Part shown: piece by piece, positions 34,886-41,899 of the stretch
How positions within the stretch are numbered: position 1 is the first letter of the stretch
Layout: every line of letters starts with the position of its first letter
Assembly: GCA_963715995.1 (NCBI GenBank)
Contig: OY970283.1
Location: 1,240,001 to 1,304,000 of the forward strand
DNA length: 64,000 nucleotides
From: DATBDN01 sp963715995
GTDB taxonomy: Bacteria > Actinomycetota > Thermoleophilia > Solirubrobacterales > Thermoleophilaceae
Direction: 5' to 3'
The notes under the pieces: model-generated
The model's database searches: none
The model's input: the letters and a program-made list of their open reading frames with translations, nothing else
What the model was told of the DNA's origin: nothing
Made by a program: the position numbers and the translations under genes

Positions 34886-35596
34886 GTGTTCGGAAAGCCG
34901 ATGCGAAAAAAGTCTCTAGTGGCAATCATCACGATCGTGGCTGCGCTTGCAGTGGTCGCGGTCGCGCTCGGCCGGGTGGCTGAGCTGGGCACCACGCTCG
35001 ACCAGAACACCGCGGCGTGCCCCGACAACTGCCAGGCGATCGGCCAGGTCTCGGGCTTCCAGATCCAGCAGGGCACGCGCAAGAACCCCTACCGGCTGCG
35101 CAGCTACGGCAAGGTAGTCGCCTTCACGGTCAAGCTGGGCAAGCCCGACGCCTCGCAGATCAAGTTCTTCAACCAGCTGTTCGGCGGCCCGCCGCAGATC
35201 CAGCTGACAGTGCTCAAGCCGTTCACGCCGGGTAAGGGGCAGCCGAAGGCGCCCAACAAGTACGTGCTCGCCAGCCTCTCGCCGCTGTTCGACCTTCAGA
35301 ACTTCTTCGGCTCCGAGCCCACCTTCGCGCTGCCGCGCCCGCTCACGATCAAGCCCGGGTACGTCGTTGGGCTGACCGTGCCGACCTGGGCGCCGGCGTT
35401 CGCCGTCAACCTGGGCGACGACATGATCTGGCGCTCGTCGCGTGATCCGAAGGACTGCAACGACGTCAAGCAGGACGCGGCGCAGGCGCTCCGCGGGAGC
35501 TCGCGTACCTACGGCTGCGTCTACAAGACCGCGCGGCTGCTCTACACGGTCACCTACATCCCGGATCCGAAGCCGACCGTAACGACGAAGAAGTAG
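34886..35596 (+). CDS. Secreted or membrane-anchored hypothetical protein
   Basis: A 236-residue protein from GTG 34886, with GGGGAG about 6 bp upstream. The basic N-terminus (MFGKPMRKKS) and a single helix LVAIITIVAALAVVAVALG form a signal or anchor. The extracytoplasmic part has two cysteine pairs (ACPDNCQAIG near the start; KDCNDVK and YGCVYK near the end) and a beta-rich body. No domain was recognised. The pattern resembles cell-surface beta-sandwich proteins common in this phylum. Confidence 0.78.
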   Translation: MFGKPMRKKSLVAIITIVAALAVVAVALGRVAELGTTLDQNTAACPDNCQAIGQVSGFQIQQGTRKNPYRLRSYGKVVAFTVKLGKPDASQIKFFNQLFGGPPQIQLTVLKPFTPGKGQPKAPNKYVLASLSPLFDLQNFFGSEPTFALPRPLTIKPGYVVGLTVPTWAPAFAVNLGDDMIWRSSRDPKDCNDVKQDAAQALRGSSRTYGCVYKTARLLYTVTYIPDPKPTVTTKK

Positions 35597-35652
35597 CGCC
35601 GCCCGCTCTGCGGAGCTACGATCGACCCATCACCACCCAGGGCTGGATCTTC

Positions 35653-35973
35653 ATGGTGGGTTTCCGCGTTTTCGACGTCGGCCTGCTGCTCCTCTGGCTC
35701 GTGTGGTTCTTCCGTCTCCGCGAGGACGACGACGACCAGACCGACGACGGCGGCTCAGGCGGAGGCGGCGGCGGGAACGGCCCGAAGCGCGACGACGGCG
35801 GTCCGAAGGGCGGCGGCGGCCTCCGAAAGCGCCTGGCGCCCGGCCCACGGCTGCGTGACAGCTTCCGCCCCCGCCCAATCGCGAGGCCCCGAGGCGCCGA
35901 GCCGGTGCCGCACGTGATGCCGGCCCGCGTAAGGCGGCCACGAGCGCCCGATCCGGCGCCGCGGCGCGCTTAG
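35653..35973 (+). CDS. Small single-TM protein with acidic and Gly/Arg-rich tail
   Basis: A 106-residue protein from ATG 35653. One helix (FDVGLLLLWLVWFFRL) is followed by a DDDD patch, a Gly-rich linker and a Pro/Arg-rich tail. The RV-FDVGLLLLWLVWFF-RLREDDDD opening looks conserved-protein-like, whereas the tail is low complexity and may be less certain. No function was recognised. It is followed by a 620-bp non-coding region. Confidence 0.6.
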   Translation: MVGFRVFDVGLLLLWLVWFFRLREDDDDQTDDGGSGGGGGGNGPKRDDGGPKGGGGLRKRLAPGPRLRDSFRPRPIARPRGAEPVPHVMPARVRRPRAPDPAPRRA

Positions 35974-36024
35974 CTCGTCCGCCTGCTGCGGCCTCGGCCG
36001 GCCCGCTCTCCCGGCCGCGCGGTC

Positions 36025-36095
36025 CTGCCGCCAGCCGTCCCCTCGCTCTGCCGCCGGCCGTCCCCTCGCTGGTCTGCCGCCGGCCGTCCCCTGCT
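36025..36095 (+). repeat. Three copies of a 23-bp GC-rich tandem repeat
   Basis: CTGCCGCCRGCCGTCCCCTC plus GCT occurs at 36025-36047 and 36048-36070. After a 3-base insert, a slightly truncated third copy runs from 36074 to 36095. Confidence 0.8.
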
Positions 36096-36188
36096 TCGGT
36101 GCGCTAACTGCCTCGGCCAAGGGGCGGCTGGAGTGGCGCTTGCGTTCTCCCGCCGGCCATCTCGCCTCGCGAACGCTCTCAATGACCG

Positions 36189-36333
36189 CGACTGTGACGT
36201 TGACCACCTATAGCGTGGTCGAGGTCACACTCGATGCCCGACTGGCACCTTCACCGCGAATAGCGCGCTCAACCTTCCACTCGAAGCCCGAGTTTCACAT
36301 TGAGCCGATATACGCGGCTCAATGTGAAACTCG
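36189..36333. repeat. Array of three 45-nt hairpin units with a 50-nt period
   Basis: Units at 36189-36233, 36239-36283 and 36289-36333 are each exactly 45 nt: a 20-nt arm, a 5-nt loop (TATAG, AATAG, TATAC) and a 20-nt arm. They are separated by 5 nt (ATGCC, AAGCC). All begin CGA and end ACTCG. In the third unit 19 consecutive arm positions pair perfectly (CGAGTTTCACATTGAGCCG with its complement). The first pairs at 16 of 20 positions plus one G-U, the second at 14 of 20. The units differ from one another mostly by C-G exchanges. No similar unit is seen elsewhere in the window. Confidence 0.85.
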
Positions 36334-36396
36334 CGACCAGGAGCGGCGCCGCGGGGCGGTGGCGACAGCGCGACCAAGAGCGGCGCCGCGAGGCGG
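36333..36396 (+). repeat. 27-bp direct repeat
   Basis: GCGACCAGGAGCGGCGCCGC... at 36333-36359 recurs at 36370-36396 with 25 of 27 bases identical; the period is 37 bp. Confidence 0.85.
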
Positions 36397-36469
36397 AGCG
36401 GCTTCGCGAGCGAGCACCGATCCCTCTTAGCTGCCCAGCGAGGGTCGGTGCTCGCGAACCACGCCGCTC
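36396..36469. repeat. Long imperfect inverted repeat
   Basis: Arms 36396-36426 and 36440-36469 pair over four blocks: GAGCGGC/GCCGCTC, TTCGCGAGC/GCTCGCGAA, ACCGA/TCGGT and CCCTC/GAGGG. They are broken by bulges (CCAC, GAGC, T) and closed by a 13-nt loop. It could act as a bidirectional terminator for the convergent genes on each side. Confidence 0.75.
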
Positions 36470-36594
36470 GAGCCCTGACACGCTGGCGGAGAGCGCGCCC
36501 GCCGAAACCGCCACCCGAAAACTCCGTCATGTCCCCACCCTGGGTGAGTTTCCGCGGAAACGCGCGGAAACGCGCGCGGGCCTGCGGCCCGCGC

Positions 36595-36987
36595 TCAGCA
36601 GGCGCCTGGGTTCTCCTTGCAGAACTGCTCGAACTTCCCTGCGGGGGTGCCTGGCGCCGGCGTTGTCGTCCCTCCGCCGGTCGTCGGTGACGCGCCGCCC
36701 GTCTGTGGCGGTGCTGCGCCTCCCTGGGGGGTGCTCGGGTTCGATTGGACGGTGCTCGTCTGGGTCGGCGTCGTCGTTGTCGCCGTGGAGGTCGAGGTGT
36801 CCGTGGTCGTCGTGTCGGTCTTGGTGTTGTTGACCGTCGGGGTCTTCGTCGAGCCGGGCACGGTCAGCGTGGGGGCGGTGGATGGGAGCGGCTCGGCGGC
36901 ATTCTTGTTCCCGCCGCCTCCGCAGGCCGCGAGAAACGGCACGGCTGCCGCCAGGATCACGGTCGCTGCTGCCCGGTGGGAGCGCAT
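36595..36987 (-). CDS. Ser/Thr/Pro-rich lipoprotein
   Basis: A 130-residue protein from ATG 36987. The lipoprotein signal MRSHRAAATVILAAAVPFLA ends at the lipobox Cys of LAACGGGG. The mature part is a long low-complexity Thr/Ser/Pro/Gly stretch, with a short C-terminal end KFEQFCKENPGAC whose two Cys may form a disulphide. It has no catalytic domain; it is probably a surface-anchored spacer. It starts 2 bp after the upstream gene's stop, forming a two-gene unit. Confidence 0.75.
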   Translation of the reverse strand: MRSHRAAATVILAAAVPFLAACGGGGNKNAAEPLPSTAPTLTVPGSTKTPTVNNTKTDTTTTDTSTSTATTTTPTQTSTVQSNPSTPQGGAAPPQTGGASPTTGGGTTTPAPGTPAGKFEQFCKENPGAC

Positions 36988-36989
36988 GA

Positions 36990-37259
36990 TCAGCCCTCGA
37001 GTGCAGGGAGCCGGCGGCCGCACGTGGGGCAGTCCGGCACGTCCTTCGGTGCCAGTTGCTCCAGCGAGCAGCCACACAGCCGCAGGTTCTCGACCGCCCA
37101 GGGCAGGCGGCTCTCACTCGGCGCGAGCGGGAGCACCTTCCCGACCACGGAGAACTCGTCCCCCGTTTCACGGTCGACGTACACGGCCCCAGGCTCGACC
37201 TCGCGGATGACCTCGCGGTCGCGCTTGGAGCGCAGGCGATATAGCTGCGGACGCGGCAC
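36990..37259 (-). CDS. 89-aa hypothetical protein with Cys-rich C-terminus
   Basis: Starts at GTG 37259 with VPRPQLYRLRSKRDREVI, continues AVYVDRETGDEFSVVGKVLP, and ends with CGCSLEQLAPKDVPDCPTCG, a potential zinc knuckle (CxC...CxxC). No signal peptide. No family was recognised. It is coupled to the lipoprotein gene downstream and divergent from the glycosyltransferase. Confidence 0.65.
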   Translation of the reverse strand: MPRPQLYRLRSKRDREVIREVEPGAVYVDRETGDEFSVVGKVLPLAPSESRLPWAVENLRLCGCSLEQLAPKDVPDCPTCGRRLPALEG

Positions 37260-37331
37260 GGCGAGTGAAGTTACCAGGGAGAGTGGCCGTATCACCCTGG
37301 TGCAAGCGGTGAGCGCCACAATCCCGCGCTC

Positions 37332-38846
37332 GTGCGCATCCTGATCTTCCACGGCTATCTGCTGCGCGGCACCGGCAGCAACGTCTACAACGCGTCGCTG
37401 ACGGCTGCCCTGGCCAAGCTCGGCCACGAGGTCCACCTGCTGTGCCAGGACCGCGACGCGCGCGAGTTGCCGTTCGTCGACGCCGTCGGTGACTGGGACG
37501 GGGGCGAGCTCACGGTCGAGGTCCTGCGCGAGCCCGTGCGCGTGACCGCCTACACGCCGGCGATCGGCCGCACGCTGCCGGTCTACGTCGCCGACCGCTA
37601 CGAGGGCTTCGACGCGCGCCCGTTCACGGAGCTCTCAGGCGACGAGGTTGAGCATTACGTCGAGGCCAGCGCCGCCGCCGTGCGCGACGTCGCCGCGCGG
37701 GCGGACATCGAGGTCGGCCTGGCCAACCACCTGGTGATGGGGCCCGTGATCCTCGCGCGCGGGCTCGACGCGCCCTACGCCGTGAAGGTCCACGGGAGCG
37801 CGCTGACCTACACGGTTGCGCCCGAGCCCGAGCGCTTCCGGCCGTACGCCGCCGAGGGCCTGGCACGCGCCGGCGCCGTCCTGGTGGGCTCGCGCCACAC
37901 GGCGGAGGGACTGTGGGCCGTCATGGACGACCAGGCGATCCGCGACAAGACGCGCCTCGGCCCACCGGGGGTGGACGCCGACGCCTTCGTGCCGCGCGAC
38001 GACCCCGCAGAGCGCCTGACCGCGCTCGCGGCCCGGCTCGAGGCGGGCGACGCCGCCGGCTGGGGTGGGGAGGCCGGGGCGGCGGCCGCGCTGCGCGAGC
38101 TGGACCCCGAGCACGATCGCATCGTCAGCTACGTGGGCAAGCTGATCGTGTCGAAGGGGGTCGACCTGCTGGTCGCCGCCTGGCCGCTGGTGGCCGCCGC
38201 CGTGCCGGACGCGCGGCTGGTCATCGTCGGCTTCGGCACCTATCGCGACGGCATCGGCCGGCTGGTCGATGCACTCCGCGACGGCGATCTGGACGCCGCG
38301 CGTGAGATCGCACGCCGCGGCCGCGAGCTCGAGGGCGGCCCCGCGGGCGAGCTCCGCTACCTCAGCGCCTTCCTCGATCGCGTCGACCCGGCGAGCTACC
38401 TGCCCGCGGCCGCGCACGGGCTCGCACGCGTGCATTTCACGGGGCGGCTCGAGCACGCCGACCTACCCGACCTGCTGCCGGCCTGCGAGGCCCAGGTCGT
38501 GCCAAGCACCTGGCCCGAGGCGTTCGGGATGGTCGCCGCCGAGGGCGCCTCGTGCGGGGCGCTGCCGGTCTCCGCCGCCCACTCCGGGCTGGCCGAGGTC
38601 TCGAAGATCCTGGCGGGAGCGCTCGACGACGATCTGCGCCCGCTGCTGTCCTTCGAGCTCGGCGACGACGCCGTGGAGCAGCTCGCCGACCGCCTCATCC
38701 GCTGGCTCCAGCTCGACCCGGACCGCCGGGCGCCCGCTTCACGCGCGCTGTCGGAGCTGGCGCGCGAGCGCTTCTCCTGGGAGGGCGTCGCGGCCGGGGT
38801 GATCGCGGCTGCGCAGGGTCGGCTCGACGCGCTTCCGCTGCCCTAA
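37332..38846 (+). CDS. GT4-family glycosyltransferase (long form)
   Basis: A 504-residue glycosyltransferase from GTG 37332. RILIFHGYLLRGTGSNVYNA is a glycogen synthase/GT4-type N-terminus. YAVKVHGSALTYTV follows, then the acceptor-donor junction IVSYVGKLIVSKGVDLLVAA and the C-terminal signature VVPSTWPEAFGMVAAEGASC. An insertion of about 60 residues between the KGVDLLV and FTGRLEHADLP segments makes it longer than typical GT4 enzymes. Donor and acceptor are unknown. No polysaccharide cluster surrounds it. Confidence 0.85.
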   Translation: MRILIFHGYLLRGTGSNVYNASLTAALAKLGHEVHLLCQDRDARELPFVDAVGDWDGGELTVEVLREPVRVTAYTPAIGRTLPVYVADRYEGFDARPFTELSGDEVEHYVEASAAAVRDVAARADIEVGLANHLVMGPVILARGLDAPYAVKVHGSALTYTVAPEPERFRPYAAEGLARAGAVLVGSRHTAEGLWAVMDDQAIRDKTRLGPPGVDADAFVPRDDPAERLTALAARLEAGDAAGWGGEAGAAAALRELDPEHDRIVSYVGKLIVSKGVDLLVAAWPLVAAAVPDARLVIVGFGTYRDGIGRLVDALRDGDLDAAREIARRGRELEGGPAGELRYLSAFLDRVDPASYLPAAAHGLARVHFTGRLEHADLPDLLPACEAQVVPSTWPEAFGMVAAEGASCGALPVSAAHSGLAEVSKILAGALDDDLRPLLSFELGDDAVEQLADRLIRWLQLDPDRRAPASRALSELARERFSWEGVAAGVIAAAQGRLDALPLP

Positions 38847-38866
38847 CAGCTAGTCTCCCGCCCGCT

Positions 38867-39568
38867 TTGCACCGCTTCCGCTCCACCGCGCTGGCCTCCG
38901 TCGCCCTGGCGGCGGGCGCCATTGCGCTCTCCGCCTGCGGTCGCGATGACGCCAACCTCGTCAAGGGCAAGACGCTGTTCGTGACCCAGTGCGGCTCCTG
39001 CCACACGCTGGCGCGGGCCGGCACAAAGGGCATCCAGGGCCCCAACCTCGACGACGCCTTCGTCAGCCCGCGCGCTGACGGCTTCACCGCCAAGACCGTC
39101 GAGGGCGTGGTCAAGCGCCAGATCGCACACCCGCGCCGCAACAGCATCATGCCCGCAGCCCTGGTGAAGGGCGAGGACGCCCGCGACGTGGCCGCCTACG
39201 TCGGCTTCGTGGCCGGCATCAAGGGCAAGGACCAGGGCGCGCTGGCTCAGGCCGGCCAGCCGAAGGTGAACAAGAAGCCGATCGCGGCCGCGGGCGGCAA
39301 GCTCACGATCGATGCGGTCGACGGAACGGCCTTCCAGTCAGTCGTCGCGACCGCCCCGGCGGGCCAGGTCACCTTCGACATGCCGAACAAGTCGTCGCTC
39401 TCGCACAACATCGCGCTGAAGGGCGTGGCGGGCGCCGCCGGCAAGATCGTCCCGCAGGGCGGCACGTCGACCTTCACCGTCTCGCTGAAGCCGGGCAAGT
39501 ACGAGTACTACTGCCAGGTCCCCGGACACGAGCAGTCCGGGATGAAGGGCACGCTCACCGTCAAGTAG
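38867..39568 (+). CDS. Lipoprotein cytochrome c-cupredoxin fusion
   Basis: A 233-residue protein from TTG 38867. A lipoprotein signal ends LSACGRDD. Residues about 30-120 are a class I cytochrome c: LFVTQCGSCHTLARAGT holds CxxCH, and NSIMPAALVKGEDARDVAAY holds the axial Met. Residues about 140-233 are a plastocyanin/azurin-like domain: SLSHNIAL (His ligand) and EYYCQVPGHEQSGMKGTLTV (Cys, His and Met ligands of a type 1 copper site). Both redox centres are complete. It probably carries electrons outside the membrane to the caa3 oxidase encoded just downstream on the other strand. Its stop overlaps the inositol phosphatase stop by 8 bp (convergent). Confidence 0.88.
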   Translation: MHRFRSTALASVALAAGAIALSACGRDDANLVKGKTLFVTQCGSCHTLARAGTKGIQGPNLDDAFVSPRADGFTAKTVEGVVKRQIAHPRRNSIMPAALVKGEDARDVAAYVGFVAGIKGKDQGALAQAGQPKVNKKPIAAAGGKLTIDAVDGTAFQSVVATAPAGQVTFDMPNKSSLSHNIALKGVAGAAGKIVPQGGTSTFTVSLKPGKYEYYCQVPGHEQSGMKGTLTVK

Positions 39569-40331
39569 CGAAGACGCCGGCCTCGGCCTCGGCCACCAGC
39601 GCAAGCAGGTCGGGCAGGAGGTCCGGGTGTGCCGCCGCCAGCCCGTGCGGGCCGGCCTCGAGGTCGGCCACCGCAGCGCCGGCCTGCTCGGCCACGATCC
39701 GCGCCCCCGCCCAGTCCCAGGCGCCGAGGCCGCGCTCGAAGTAGCCGTCGAGCCGCCCCGCGGCCAGCCAGCAGAGGTCGAGGGACGCAGCCCCGGCGCG
39801 CCTGAGGTCGCGCACCCGCGGCAGCACCCGGGCGATCACCTGACCCTGCTTGGCGCGCCGATCGGCGTCGTATCCGAAGCCTGTGGCCACGAGCGCCGTC
39901 GCGAGCGATGGTGGCGGCCCCAGCCGCAACTCGTCGCCGTTCAGCGTCGCGCCTGATCCCCGCTCCGCCACGAACAGCTCGTCGCGCACCGGGTCGAACA
40001 CCACGCCCAGCGTGCCCTCGAGCGCGATCGAGACCGCCCACTGCGGGATCCCGTAGAGGAAGTTGGTCGTCCCGTCGAGCGGGTCGACCACCCAGCGGCG
40101 CCCCGACTCCGAAGCCGAGCGGCTGCCCTCCTCGCCGAGCAGCCCATCGTCCGGGCGCTCGCGCAGCAGCCCCGCGCGGATCAGCTCCTCAGCGTCGCGG
40201 TCGGCCGCCGAGACCATGTCGGTCGACGACGACTTCACCTCCACGTCGCGCGCCTTGTGCCCGAAGCGCTCCATCAGCAGCGCTCCGGCCTCGCGCGCGA
40301 GTGCAACCGCCAGCTCGCGGTCCGAGCTCAG
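39561..40331 (-). CDS. Inositol monophosphatase family protein
   Basis: A 256-residue Mg-dependent phosphatase of the IMPase/FIG superfamily. VSAADRDAEELIRAGL, LGEEGS (metal Glu), the signature WVVDPLDGTTNFLYGIPQWA, and the C-terminal GAWDWAGARIVAEQAGA are all present. The substrate could be myo-inositol phosphate, histidinol phosphate or fructose bisphosphate. No ATG/GTG/TTG lies near the conserved start; CTG 40331 gives a CTGA overlap with the preceding 36-aa gene, like the other overlaps here. GTG 40436 is an alternative with an unlikely extension. Confidence 0.85.
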   Translation of the reverse strand: MSSDRELAVALAREAGALLMERFGHKARDVEVKSSSTDMVSAADRDAEELIRAGLLRERPDDGLLGEEGSRSASESGRRWVVDPLDGTTNFLYGIPQWAVSIALEGTLGVVFDPVRDELFVAERGSGATLNGDELRLGPPPSLATALVATGFGYDADRRAKQGQVIARVLPRVRDLRRAGAASLDLCWLAAGRLDGYFERGLGAWDWAGARIVAEQAGAAVADLEAGPHGLAAAHPDLLPDLLALVAEAEAGVFAT

Positions 40332-40438
40332 AAGATCGCCCGGAGCACGACCACGATCACCGCGATCGCCAGACAGACGACCAGAACCTGCACGAGGAAC
40401 CGGAACATGTCCCGCTCCGAGCGGAGCGGATTCCACAC
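40328..40438 (-). CDS. 36-aa single-helix membrane peptide in the cox operon
   Basis: GTG 40438 to TGA 40328 encodes VWNPLRSERDMFRFLVQVLV then a continuous hydrophobic helix ending LRAIF. The amphipathic N-terminus followed by one transmembrane helix is typical of tiny oxidase-associated subunits. It starts 4 bp after the ctaE stop, and its own stop overlaps the inositol phosphatase start. It was found by reading the gap between two larger genes. Its function is inferred only from position. Confidence 0.6.
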   Translation of the reverse strand: MWNPLRSERDMFRFLVQVLVVCLAIAVIVVVLRAIF

Positions 40439-40442
40439 GGTG

Positions 40443-41060
40443 CTAGAGCACGTAGATCGTCAGGAAGACGACGATCCACATGATGTCGACGAAGTGCCAG
40501 TAGATCCCGGGGATCTCGACTCCGCGATGCGCCTCGGGCGAGAAGTGGCCGCGGAATGCCCGCACGTTCGCCATGCCGAGCAGGATCAGGCCGACGGTCA
40601 CGTGCGCGCCGTGCAGGCCTGTGAGCCCGTAGAAGATCGTGCCCTGCGCGTTGTCGTGGATCGCCCAGCCGAGGTGGAAGTACTCGTTGACCTGGACCGA
40701 CAGGAACGTGAGGCCCAGAAGGAACGTGGTCAGCAGGCCCGCGCGCATGGCGCGCGTGTTGTTGTTCTTGATCCCCTCGAGCGCCCAGTGCATCGTGAAC
40801 GAGGACGACACGAGGATGCAGGTGTTGATGCCCGCCACGAGCACCGGGATGTCGTGCCCGGCCGCCGGCCACTGCGCGTGGTTCACGACGCGGATGAAGA
40901 AGTACGCCGTGAAGAACGCTCCGAAGAGCATCACCTCGCTGACGATGAAGAGGTACATCCCGAGCGTCTGAGGGTCGACCGCCGACGAGAAGTGCGGCGC
41001 GGGTGGGCCGTGGTGGCCTTCCTGCTCGTGAAGGTCGGACGCGACGCCTGCGGCTTCCAT
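40443..41060 (-). CDS. ctaE: Cytochrome c oxidase subunit III
   Basis: A 205-residue five-helix subunit III, the short form of caa3/actinobacterial oxidases. PQTLGMYLFIVSEVMLFGAF, then FFTAYFFIRV, SSSFTMHWALEGIKN, TGLHGAHVTVGLILLGM and IYWHFVDIMWIVVFLTIYVL match the family helices and their conserved Glu and His residues. ATG 41060 shares its A with the stop of the stress-like protein gene. It is part of the operon ctaC-ctaD-usp-ctaE. Confidence 0.94.
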   Translation of the reverse strand: MEAAGVASDLHEQEGHHGPPAPHFSSAVDPQTLGMYLFIVSEVMLFGAFFTAYFFIRVVNHAQWPAAGHDIPVLVAGINTCILVSSSFTMHWALEGIKNNNTRAMRAGLLTTFLLGLTFLSVQVNEYFHLGWAIHDNAQGTIFYGLTGLHGAHVTVGLILLGMANVRAFRGHFSPEAHRGVEIPGIYWHFVDIMWIVVFLTIYVL

Positions 41061-41899
41061 CACGCAGCCCTGCCTTCCTGGCCGGAGGCCTGTACGACCA
41101 CGTGCTCGACGGGCTTGCCGGTGGCGTTGCGGACGCGCTCGATCAGGTCGCTGCGCAGCCACCCCGAGCGCTCCGCCTCGAACGTGGAGATGATGATGTC
41201 GTCGACCGGGTACCAGCGCACGGCGTTCTGAACAGCCGTGTACGGGTCGGGGTGCACGACCTGGCCGACCGCGTCGACGCCGTCTTCCTCGAGCGTGCGC
41301 AGCACGTGTGCCAGCCGCTCGTAGGGGTCGCCGCCCCCACCCTCGCCCTGAGGGAGGATGAGCACGAAGCGGTGGTGCCCGCCGGTCGCCCGCGACTTGA
41401 TCAGGTCGAGCAGTTGCTCGTCCTCGATCGTCTGGTTGGCAACCACGAGCGTCTCGGTGCCGCGCTCGCTGTCCTCGGGGTCGTCGACGACCACGTGCTC
41501 CACTGGCCGCCGCGACGCCTGGGCCACCCGCTGCACGAGGTCGCGGCGCAGCCAGCCCGAGCGCGTCTCCGGGTGCGTGGAGATGATGATCTCGTCGAAG
41601 TCCTCGCGGCCCAGGCAGTCCATGACCGCGGTGTAGGGGTCGGGATCCTCGATCGCGCCGGTGGCCTTGATGCCGGCTTCCTCCAGCCGCGCGAGCGTGG
41701 CCTTGAGCCGGTTCTCCGCCGCCGAGCGAGCCTCCTCGCCGTACTGGACCCAGCCGGAACGCGGCTGGTTCTGCGGGCAGATGACCTTGACCTCGACCGG
41801 CCCCTTGTCTGCACGGGCCTTGACCGCGTCGATCAGCGGCTTGCCGACGACGGTTTCGTTGGCGACCACCAGCAGTCGCTTGGGAGCGCCCTCGGTCAT
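41060..41899 (-). CDS. Duplicated universal-stress-like protein inside the oxidase operon
   Basis: A 279-residue protein made of two homologous halves, about residues 8-140 and 148-272. Each opens with a LLVVAN or LVVANQT strand and ends with a matching block: DPDPYTAV...DEIIISTHPETRSGWLRRDL in the first half and HPDPYTAV...DDIIISTFEAERSGWLRSDL in the second, both closing KPVEHVVV-like. The pattern is that of UspA-like alpha/beta domains lacking the obvious ATP loop GxxGS. It overlaps ctaD by ATGA and abuts ctaE, so it is co-translated with oxidase subunits. A role in oxidase assembly or in sensing is inference. Confidence 0.8.
   Translation of the reverse strand: MTEGAPKRLLVVANETVVGKPLIDAVKARADKGPVEVKVICPQNQPRSGWVQYGEEARSAAENRLKATLARLEEAGIKATGAIEDPDPYTAVMDCLGREDFDEIIISTHPETRSGWLRRDLVQRVAQASRRPVEHVVVDDPEDSERGTETLVVANQTIEDEQLLDLIKSRATGGHHRFVLILPQGEGGGGDPYERLAHVLRTLEEDGVDAVGQVVHPDPYTAVQNAVRWYPVDDIIISTFEAERSGWLRSDLIERVRNATGKPVEHVVVQASGQEGRAA

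Larger units (their letters stand above)
35974..36594. other. Non-coding, repeat-rich region between convergent genes
   Basis: No credible gene on either strand: the open frames here are Arg/Ala-rich shadows. It holds a 23-bp tandem repeat (36025-36095), three 45-nt hairpins at a 50-nt period (36189-36333), a 27-bp direct repeat (36333-36396) and a long imperfect inverted repeat (36396-36469). The stretch 36470-36594 shows nothing further. Confidence 0.75.

Noticed and set aside
36189..36333. CRISPR array.
   Set aside because: Only three units, no unique spacers (5-nt gaps), repeats are hairpins with variable arms, and no cas genes are present.
36225..36833. Possible genes in the repeat region, on both strands.
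   Set aside because: The frames are created by the hairpins and GC-rich repeats, lack start context and overlap the lipoprotein gene.
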